Shown here: positions 12,189 through 17,332 of the stretch, one piece after another
Position numbering within the stretch: the stretch's first letter is position 1
How the letters are laid out: each line of letters starts with the position of its first letter
Origin: CAYHDV01 sp047619465
Lineage (GTDB): Bacteria; Patescibacteriota; Minisyncoccia; Phycocordibacterales; CSBR16-119
Reading direction: 5' to 3'
Length of the DNA: 17,332 nucleotides
Assembly (NCBI GenBank): GCA_047619465.1
Contig: JBLHJW010000015.1
Coordinates: forward strand, 1-17,332
Program-made: the position numbers and the translations under genes
The notes under the pieces: generated by a model
Seen by the model: the letters and a program-made list of their open reading frames with translations, nothing else
The model's database searches: none
Told to the model about the DNA's origin: nothing

Positions 12189-13463
12189 ATGAAGTTTACA
12201 CAGAAAATAAAGACAATTTTAGGAGATAAAGCACTTAGAAATAAGATTCTGTTTGTTTTGTTTATTCTTGCTCTTTTCCGATTACTGGCTACAATTCCCG
12301 TTCCCGGTATAGATACTTTCCAACTTGAAGGGTTCCTAGCAGACAATCAATTTCTAGGTATTCTAAATATATTCTCAGGAGGAGGTCTTTCAACAATATC
12401 TATTGCGATGCTTGGTGTTGGACCATACATTACAGCTTCTATTGTAATGCAGCTTATAACAGCGATATCTCCCAGAATCAAAGCGATGTACCATGAAAAT
12501 GGTCAAATAGGACGAAAGAAGTTCATTAACTTGTCTCGATATTTAACTATTCCATTCGCTGTTATTCAGGGATTTGGACTACTTTTACTTCTTCAACAGC
12601 AAGGAGTATTGGGTCAGATGTCATTATTTGGTTTTGTAAGTGCAATTATTATTGTAACTGCTGGGTCAGTACTACTAACATGGCTTGGAGAGCTTGTGAC
12701 TGAGTATGGTATTGGAAATGGGTTATCTATTTTAATATTTGCCGGTATTATTGCTGCACTTCCTTCCCAGATTAGTCAGTTGGCATTCTCATATGATCCA
12801 AGTCTTCTTCCAACATATATTGGATTCTTGGCTGTAGCAATTGCTATTATCGCTGGGGTGGTTCTAGTTTCAGAAGGAGAGCGACCTGTAGCCGTTACTT
12901 ATGCTAATCAGGCACGAGGCGGCGGCGGTCTTTCAAAAGGATCTCATACATATGTTCCGCTTCGTATAAACCAAGCAGGAGTTATGCCTATTATATTTGC
13001 TCTGTCTATTATGTTGTTCCCTCAGATGCTAGCAAATATTCTGGGGTCACTAAACGCTGGAGGATTCTGGGCAACACTTTCTGTTTGGATAGAGACATTC
13101 TTGGCTACAACATGGGCTTACGCTCTTGCTTACTTTGTCTTGGTGTTTTTATTCACCTACTTCTATACAGCAATTACATTTGAGCCGGACTCAATGGCAG
13201 AAAACCTACAGAAGAACGGAGCTTTTGTTCCTGGAATCCGTCCGGGAGCTGCAACTTCAGAGTATATTGGAAACATAGTAACTCGAATTACATTCGTAGG
13301 AGCTATATTCCTTGGAGTAATATCTGTTCTGCCTATTCTAATGCAGCAAATAACAGGGATAAGCACATTGGCTATTGGAGGAACAGCCCTTCTTATTGTT
13401 GTTTCTGTTATTCTTGATCTTCTAAAGAAGATTGATGCTCAAGTAACAATGAGAGAGTATTAA
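12189..13463 (+). CDS. secY: Protein translocase subunit SecY
   Basis: SecY forms the channel through which secretory proteins cross and membrane proteins enter the cytoplasmic membrane, working with SecE and SecA. The 424-residue product has ten hydrophobic segments at about residues 20-38, 66-92, 115-135, 147-165, 178-193, 208-228, 253-275, 300-321, 360-383 and 391-410. Signature sites are PVPGID after the first segment, the plug region FSGGGLSTISIAMLGVGPYI, GELVTEYGIGNGLS, the cytoplasmic loop ARGGGGLSKGSHTYVPLRIN, and FVPGIRPG near residue 337. It is the last gene of the third unit, seven bases after rplO and followed by a strong terminator. The signal peptides of the exported proteins in this window would be its clients. 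Confidence 0.97.
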   Translation: MKFTQKIKTILGDKALRNKILFVLFILALFRLLATIPVPGIDTFQLEGFLADNQFLGILNIFSGGGLSTISIAMLGVGPYITASIVMQLITAISPRIKAMYHENGQIGRKKFINLSRYLTIPFAVIQGFGLLLLLQQQGVLGQMSLFGFVSAIIIVTAGSVLLTWLGELVTEYGIGNGLSILIFAGIIAALPSQISQLAFSYDPSLLPTYIGFLAVAIAIIAGVVLVSEGERPVAVTYANQARGGGGLSKGSHTYVPLRINQAGVMPIIFALSIMLFPQMLANILGSLNAGGFWATLSVWIETFLATTWAYALAYFVLVFLFTYFYTAITFEPDSMAENLQKNGAFVPGIRPGAATSEYIGNIVTRITFVGAIFLGVISVLPILMQQITGISTLAIGGTALLIVVSVILDLLKKIDAQVTMREY

Positions 13464-13494
13464 AAAATACAAAACTAAGTAAAGTAAAATCAAT

Positions 13495-13525
13495 AAAAGA
13501 GCGGCACCGAAGGTGTCGCTCTTTT
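13495..13525 (+). terminator. Intrinsic terminator after secY
   Basis: A 14-pair stem (left arm 13495-13508 AAAAGAGCGGCACC, loop GAA, right arm 13512-13525 with one G-T pair) ending in TTTT, the strongest stem in the window. Its end abuts the -35 of the next promoter (13527). Confidence 0.9.
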
Positions 13526-13526
13526 A

Positions 13527-13555
13527 TTGACTTTAAGGGGTATCTATGTTATTTT
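13527..13555 (+). promoter_or_regulatory. Promoter of the 13581 small-protein gene
   Basis: -35 TTGACT (13527-13532), 17-base spacer, -10 TATTTT (13550-13555). It shares the -35 with the ribosomal promoters but not the TAGTAT -10. Confidence 0.55.
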
Positions 13556-13580
13556 ATATTAAATCTTAAAAAAAATTAAA

Positions 13581-13847
13581 ATGAACAAGACCTCAAAAGC
13601 TATCTTAATTCTTCTTGCTGTTATATTTTTTAGTTCTGTTGGCTTCGCTTTCGGTCTTGAGATTTATAAGAAAAATTGCAAACCCAAGAAAGGAGTTAAA
13701 TCAAGTCTTCTTTATAATAGTGACTCTTTACGCATTAATGAAGACTCTAAGTTTATTTTTTTAGAAATGAAAAGAAGAGATTCTTTGAAAGGTTTGGATT
13801 TTGAGTTTGTCTTTAAGCCAAAGACACAAGCTTCTTACGCTAACTAG
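13581..13847 (+). CDS. Small membrane-anchored or secreted hypothetical protein, 88 aa
   Basis: I do not recognise this family. Residues 1-6 are basic/polar and residues 7-26 are strongly hydrophobic (ILILLAVIFFSSVGFAFG), forming a signal anchor or signal peptide. The remaining 60 residues are hydrophilic, Lys/Ser/Asp-rich, with one Cys close to the membrane (Cys33) and a Phe-rich strand-like end (FEFVFKPKTQ). It lacks the lipobox spacing expected of a lipoprotein. The topology (N-terminal anchor) does not fit SecE, whose membrane segment is C-terminal. It has its own promoter and a perfect terminator, so it is independent of secY despite its location. ATG 13581 lies about 19 bases after the predicted transcript start. 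Confidence 0.7.
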   Translation: MNKTSKAILILLAVIFFSSVGFAFGLEIYKKNCKPKKGVKSSLLYNSDSLRINEDSKFIFLEMKRRDSLKGLDFEFVFKPKTQASYAN

Positions 13848-13855
13848 ATATTTAT

Positions 13856-13883
13856 AAAAAGTCTCCCTTGGGAGACTTTTTTT
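13856..13883 (+). terminator. Intrinsic terminator after the small-protein gene
   Basis: Perfect seven-pair stem GTCTCCC (13861-13867)/GGGAGAC (13870-13876) followed by seven T and preceded by five A, suited to either direction. Confidence 0.9.
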
Positions 13884-13899
13884 GTATTTAGTACTTCTA

Positions 13900-13908
13900 T
13901 GGTATTCT
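13900..13908 (+). promoter_or_regulatory. Extended -10 promoter of the adk-like/cmk unit
   Basis: TGG followed by TATTCT (13903-13908), an extended -10 like that of map (TGG TAATCT); only a poor -35 lies upstream. The expected leader is about 16 bases before ATG 13931. Confidence 0.5.
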
Positions 13909-13930
13909 TGTTGAAGTAATTAAAAAACAC

Positions 13931-14524
13931 ATGGAAAATCAATCAAACACATACATATTTTTTGGAAAATCCGGATCTGGAAAAGGGACGCAAGCTGATC
14001 TATTGATCGAAGTCTTAAAAGAAAAAGGAAAGAAGGTTCTCTATGTTGAGACAGGGAAGCGTTTTAGGGAATTTATTCAGAGAGAAGAAAACCACTCAGC
14101 AAAGCTAACAAAAAACCTCATCAACAAAGGAGGTCTTATGCCAGTGTTTCTACCTGTCTGGCTTTGGGCAAGTTCATTTGTTGAGGATTTTTCAGGAGAT
14201 GAGGATTTGGTCCTTGACGGTCTAGCTAGGCGCATGACAGAAGCTCCGGTTCTTGATTCTGCTCTGCGTTTCTACGACAGGCTCCCATGTAATGTAATTC
14301 ACATTGATGTTTCCCGAAAATGGGCATTTGACAGGCTTTCTTCAAGGGGAAGATCTGACGATACAGAAGAATATATAAATAGTAGGCTTGACTGGTTTGA
14401 AAAGGATGTGTCTCCTGTTATAGAATACTTTGAAGAAAGAAAAGGTTTTGATATTCACATCATAAACGGTGAACAGCCGATTGAGGACGTTCACAAAGAG
14501 TTAATTCAAAAACTTAACTTATAA
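13931..14524 (+). CDS. adk: Adenylate kinase family nucleoside monophosphate kinase (divergent)
   Basis: Adenylate kinase transfers phosphate between ATP and AMP, and its gene often lies between secY and map. The 197-residue product has the P-loop GKSGSGKGTQ (residues 12-21), the core DGLARR (96-101) equivalent to DGFPRT, and a short lid without zinc Cys leading to RSDDTEEYINSRL, the Arg/Asp-Asp motif. Two usual substrate residues differ: the TGD(M/L)LR motif reads TGKRFRE with Lys43, and the Gln that reads adenine in the DGFPRTxxQA motif is Glu104. It may therefore be a divergent AMP kinase or may prefer another monophosphate; the adk name reflects family and position. It forms a unit with cmk, whose start is six bases after this stop. 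The length is slightly short of the usual 210-220. Confidence 0.75.
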   Translation: MENQSNTYIFFGKSGSGKGTQADLLIEVLKEKGKKVLYVETGKRFREFIQREENHSAKLTKNLINKGGLMPVFLPVWLWASSFVEDFSGDEDLVLDGLARRMTEAPVLDSALRFYDRLPCNVIHIDVSRKWAFDRLSSRGRSDDTEEYINSRLDWFEKDVSPVIEYFEERKGFDIHIINGEQPIEDVHKELIQKLNL

Positions 14525-14530
14525 AGCGCT

Positions 14531-15208
14531 ATGGATAAAAACCTCGTTATTGCTATAGATGGAGTCGTTGCAAGTGGAAAAGGAACACTTGCTAGACTAG
14601 TTGCTGAAAAACTTGGTTATATTCACATCGACACCGGTTCAATATTCCGAGCGATTACTCTAGAGGTTGTTAGAAAAAAAATAGATCTTGAAGATGTAAA
14701 AAGTATTGTAGCTCTTTTAGATACTCTTAGAATATCTTTTGTCTTTAATGGTGATTATGGAAGAAATGAAATTCTATTGAATGGTGAGCATGTTGAGAGT
14801 TCAATACGCAATCCTGATATTTCAAAGAAAGTACCAATAGTTGCTCATATTTCAGAGGTTCGTGAATTTGCTCGATCCTTGCAGCATAAGTATGCAGAAA
14901 AAGGAGGAATAGTGTTGGATGGCCGCGATATTGGAACAGTGGTTTTTCCTAACGCAGACTTAAAGATATTTTTAGATGCTGAAGCTGCTGTTAGAGCTAA
15001 GAGGAGACACAAAGAGCTTCAAGAAAAGGGTCAAATCGCAAACTACCGGGATATTCTAGATGACTTAAATAGTAGAGACAGTTACGATAGGGCGGCAAAG
15101 ATCAGCCCTCTAAAGCAAGCAGACGATGCGATCTTTATAGATAGTACAAATATGCCAATTCCGGAGGTTGTTGATATGGTTTATAAGTTAGCAAAGGAAA
15201 AACTCTAG
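14531..15208 (+). CDS. cmk: Cytidylate kinase (CMP/dCMP kinase)
   Basis: This enzyme phosphorylates CMP and dCMP with ATP in pyrimidine nucleotide synthesis. The 225-residue product is of bacterial Cmk size. It has the P-loop GVVASGKGT (residues 11-19), the DTGSIFRA motif (34-41) that contacts the nucleotide, the SEVREFARSLQ helix (108-118) typical of Cmk, the hallmark GRDIGTVVFPNADLKIFL (131-148), the basic AKRRHKEL lid (156-163) and RDSYDRAAKISPL (182-194), corresponding to the RDxxDxxRxxSPL motif. The second Gly of the usual GPSGSGKGT loop start is replaced (GVVASGKGT), which is conservative. It shares a transcript with the adenylate-kinase-like gene, and its stop codon lies inside the terminator stem. 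Confidence 0.95.
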   Translation: MDKNLVIAIDGVVASGKGTLARLVAEKLGYIHIDTGSIFRAITLEVVRKKIDLEDVKSIVALLDTLRISFVFNGDYGRNEILLNGEHVESSIRNPDISKKVPIVAHISEVREFARSLQHKYAEKGGIVLDGRDIGTVVFPNADLKIFLDAEAAVRAKRRHKELQEKGQIANYRDILDDLNSRDSYDRAAKISPLKQADDAIFIDSTNMPIPEVVDMVYKLAKEKL

Positions 15209-15225
15209 GGATAGAGCTTTTTTTT
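15203..15225 (+). terminator. Intrinsic terminator overlapping the cmk stop codon
   Basis: CTCTA (15203-15207), GGGA loop, TAGAG (15212-15216), one C, then eight T. The left arm includes the last cmk codons, so a translating ribosome would cover part of the stem. Confidence 0.75.
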
Positions 15226-15231
15226 GTTTTG

Positions 15232-15240
15232 TGGTAATCT
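15232..15240 (+). promoter_or_regulatory. Extended -10 promoter of map
   Basis: TGG plus TAATCT (15235-15240). The ATG at 15253 is only 12 bases beyond, so the mRNA leader would be about six bases or less, nearly leaderless. Confidence 0.5.
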
Positions 15241-15252
15241 CAATATACAAAT

Positions 15253-16035
15253 ATGGCAATACACTTAAAAACAAAGGAAGATATAGAGACACTAAAGGAG
15301 GCTGGAAGACGACACTCTGAGATTCTTAGGATTGTGTCTGAGGCCGTTGTTCCTGGGATTAAAACATCAGATCTTGATAAAATCGCCAAAGACAAAATCG
15401 AGGAGTATGGTGATGAGGCTTCGTTTCTAAACTATACGCCTGATGGAATTTCTTATCCGTATCCTTCCAGTCTATGTGTTTCCATAAATGATGAAGTTGT
15501 TCATGGAATTCCAGGGAGTAGAACCCTTAAAGATGGTGATGTTGCATCTCTAGATCTTGGTTTGACTCACAAGGGAATGATTGTTGATGCTGCTGTAACT
15601 GTTGCTGTTGGAGAAGTATCAGATACCTCAAAAGATCTTATTTCAGTCACAAAAATGGCTCTAGAAGCCGGAATTGAGGCCTGCGTGCCTGGTAATACTG
15701 TAGGAGATATAGGTCATGCCATAGAAGAATATATTAAGAATAGAGGTTCTCAGTATGGGATAATTCGAATTCTTTCAGGCCATGGTGTTGGATATGAAGT
15801 GCATGAAGATCCCTACGTTCCAAACTATGGTAAAAAGGGAAAAGGAGAAAGGCTTGTTCCTGGGATGGTGATAGCTATAGAGCCCATGGTTACTCTGGGT
15901 ACGGATGAGGTATATCAAACAGATGATGAGTATACATATATAACAGCAGATGATAGTTTGTCAGCTCACTTTGAACACACGGTAGCCATAACGGAAGAAG
16001 GGCCCATAGTTCTAACAAAACGAGACTGGAACTAA
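15253..16035 (+). CDS. map: Methionine aminopeptidase, type I
   Basis: Map removes the initiator methionine from new proteins when the second residue is small, acting at the ribosome exit. The 260-residue product is of type I size without an N-terminal zinc extension. The metal ligands are all present with E. coli spacing: Asp101 (SLDLG), Asp112 (IVDAAV), His177 (SGHGVG), Glu210 (AIEPM) and Glu241 (HFEHTV). The substrate-site histidines are at His84 (VVHGIP) and His184 (YEVHEDP). It has its own extended -10 promoter and a terminator right after the stop, so it is a single-gene unit here. In many bacteria infA, rpmJ and rpsM follow map, but not in this genome. Confidence 0.97.
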   Translation: MAIHLKTKEDIETLKEAGRRHSEILRIVSEAVVPGIKTSDLDKIAKDKIEEYGDEASFLNYTPDGISYPYPSSLCVSINDEVVHGIPGSRTLKDGDVASLDLGLTHKGMIVDAAVTVAVGEVSDTSKDLISVTKMALEAGIEACVPGNTVGDIGHAIEEYIKNRGSQYGIIRILSGHGVGYEVHEDPYVPNYGKKGKGERLVPGMVIAIEPMVTLGTDEVYQTDDEYTYITADDSLSAHFEHTVAITEEGPIVLTKRDWN

Positions 16036-16059
16036 AAAACACCCTTATGGGTGTTTTTT
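16034..16059 (+). terminator. Intrinsic terminator after map
   Basis: CACCC (16040-16044), TTAT, GGGTG (16049-16053), then six T, with six A before the stem. It begins within the map stop codon. Confidence 0.9.
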
Positions 16060-16133
16060 GTAATATTATTCATCGCGTTCCGTCATATGCTTTAGAAAAC
16101 AAAAAAAGTTCTCCCCTTTATAAGATACCCACA

Positions 16134-16165
16134 GGGGGGGGGTAAAGTAGTACAATAAATCTACT
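16134..16165 (+). promoter_or_regulatory. Putative promoter region with G9 tract and inverted repeat upstream of the 16202 gene
   Basis: Nine consecutive G (16134-16142) lie eight bases before a -10-like TACAAT (16151-16156). AGTAG (16146-16150) and CTACT (16161-16165) form an inverted repeat around the -10, like an operator. No convincing -35 is visible at the usual distance (16128-16133 reads CCCACA). The rest of the gap from 16060 to 16133 shows nothing else. Confidence 0.4.
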
Positions 16166-16201
16166 GAGTTAAACATATATTACTAACTAACCAAAACATA
16201 T

Positions 16202-17332
16202 ATGACTATTACAAAAAAACTATTAACAACAAGTGCTACTGTTCTTGCCATGTCAGGAATGCTTCTTATGAGTACACCAGCATCTGCTGGATTTTTTGAT
16301 TGGTTCTCAGCAACTCCGCTGAATCAGGAGGCTCAGTCTATTAAAGCCACTTCTCAGAATGATTTCTTGTCTAAAGAGGTTCGAATGGTGGATATTAAAG
16401 CCGTTGATGCGAAAGCCCTAGAGGTTCGGAAGAGGTCGGCATTTTCAAATTTCTTCACAAATATATTTGGAGGAGGAAGTTCTTGTGGATCGGATCAGTC
16501 GATAACTCTACTGGCTCCAAATAATGGATCATATAACGCTGGGGATACTATGAATGTAAAATGGGAGAGTTGTAATATGTCAGCTTCAACTCAAATATTT
16601 ATTCAGCTGAGACCTCAGAATGGAGGAAACTCATATAATATTATTTCTGCGGAATATCCTGTAAACCCCAATGACGGTATTCAATCAATTGAAATTCCAG
16701 TAAACGTAAACGAGGGATACTACAAAGTTAGGATTGGACACTCTACGCTTAATCACCCTGCAACAATTACTGATGATTATTCAGATGAGATTGTAGAAAT
16801 TATAAACAATTCTGATCTATCAGAAGTGGAGGAGGAGGTTCAGGTTTCAAGTTCACAAAACTGTAACGCAAACACAACTCCATGGATTGAGGTTCTGACT
16901 CCAAATGGAGGAGAGGTATATGCAAATACAGATGATTTAACTGTGAAGTGGGAAAGCTGTAATCTAAATTCGAACACTACGTTGGCAGTTGAGATGATGA
17001 ACGAAACTGATGGTCTAATGGTTGCCTTTGTTCCAAATACTGGAATCCATACGTTTCAGCTATCTGCTAATTCTATAGAAAACCCAAGTACCACACCTTC
17101 AAACCCTGTTCAGTATGGTGCTCACTTTAAGGTCCATATTGGAACACCTCCAACAGTATTCCCAAGTTATTATGATCAGTCAGACAACGTATTTAAAATT
17201 TATGAAGAATCAGTACCCGTTGTTGTTCCAAGTCCAACTCCGATATCGATAGATACTTGTGGTCTTGAGGTTCTTGTTCCTAGTGCTAATGTTCAATATG
17301 ATGTACCCGAAAACTACCAAGGAAAGATAACA
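16202..17332 (+). CDS. Secreted protein with repeated Ig-like domains, 3' end outside window
   Basis: The frame is open from ATG 16202 to the window edge, 377 residues without a stop. Residues 1-29 are a signal peptide (KK, hydrophobic core, STPASA cleavage). After a linker, two related Ig-like modules follow: one from about residue 100 (ITLLAPNNG, then NVKWESCN near 118-125) and one from about 228 (IEVLTPNGGEVY, then TVKWESCN near 247-254). Each has the PNxG...W.SCN pattern of Ser/Thr-rich cell-surface Ig-like domains. Cys95/Cys124 and Cys221/Cys253 could form disulfides. An acidic Glu run (209-212) separates them, and a Pro/Val-rich linker (338-348) precedes a possible third module starting TCGLEVLVPS. 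Function is probably cell surface or adhesion, by inference. The gene is preceded by the map terminator and the G9-containing region. Confidence 0.85.
   Translation, partial: MTITKKLLTTSATVLAMSGMLLMSTPASAGFFDWFSATPLNQEAQSIKATSQNDFLSKEVRMVDIKAVDAKALEVRKRSAFSNFFTNIFGGGSSCGSDQSITLLAPNNGSYNAGDTMNVKWESCNMSASTQIFIQLRPQNGGNSYNIISAEYPVNPNDGIQSIEIPVNVNEGYYKVRIGHSTLNHPATITDDYSDEIVEIINNSDLSEVEEEVQVSSSQNCNANTTPWIEVLTPNGGEVYANTDDLTVKWESCNLNSNTTLAVEMMNETDGLMVAFVPNTGIHTFQLSANSIENPSTTPSNPVQYGAHFKVHIGTPPTVFPSYYDQSDNVFKIYEESVPVVVPSPTPISIDTCGLEVLVPSANVQYDVPENYQGKIT

Noticed and set aside
13581..13847. Small gene after secY as secE
   Set aside because: Its only hydrophobic segment is at the N-terminus and no SecE motif is visible; it also has a separate promoter and terminator.

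Overview
The window looks like a chromosomal segment from a Candidate Phyla Radiation (Patescibacteria) bacterium, probably of the Parcubacteria group. The clues are the lack of rpmD (L30) between rpsE and rplO, the AT-rich compact layout, the absence of Shine-Dalgarno sequences, the Lys/Ala-rich tails on several ribosomal proteins, and secreted proteins with Ig-like modules of a kind common in that group. The assignment rests on gene content and style only; there is no 16S rRNA here. All supported genes are on the plus strand.

Layout: (1) 2-184 is the 3' end of a secreted Ig-like protein gene, closed by a terminator. (2) 314-700 is a single unknown gene with its own promoter and terminator. 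(3) 745-3599 is the first ribosomal unit, rplC-rplD-rplW-rplB, with a long leader carrying a terminator-like hairpin before rplC and a structured 136-base gap before rplB. (4) 3607-5307 is a secreted six-bladed NHL-type propeller with an Ig-like C-terminus, lodged between rplB and rpsS and apparently transcribed as a leaderless mRNA. (5) 5337-9150 is the second ribosomal unit, rpsS-rplV-rpsC-rplP-rpmC-rpsQ-rplN-rplX-rplE. (6) 9160-13525 is the third ribosomal unit, rpsN-rpsH-rplF-rplR-rpsE-rplO-secY. (7) 13527-13883 is a small membrane-anchored unknown. (8) 13900-15225 is an adenylate-kinase-like gene plus cmk. (9) 15232-16059 is map. (10) 16202 to the window end is a second secreted Ig-like protein gene, cut by the edge.

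The three ribosomal units start from nearly the same promoter (TTGACT, 16-17 bases, TAGTAT) and each has a structured leader, so they are probably co-regulated although the ancestral S10/spc operon is split by terminators. The ribosomal proteins, SecY translocon, N-terminal methionine removal (Map) and nucleotide kinases form the usual growth block. The NHL gene, the upstream fragment and the last gene are exported proteins interleaved with it. The NHL gene and the upstream fragment share an exact 89-base stretch in a C-terminal module whose base composition differs sharply from the rest of the gene.

No tRNA, rRNA, CRISPR array or insertion sequence was seen. No gene-free stretch exceeds about 240 bases. 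All 27 visible stop codons are TAA (20) or TAG (7); none is TGA.
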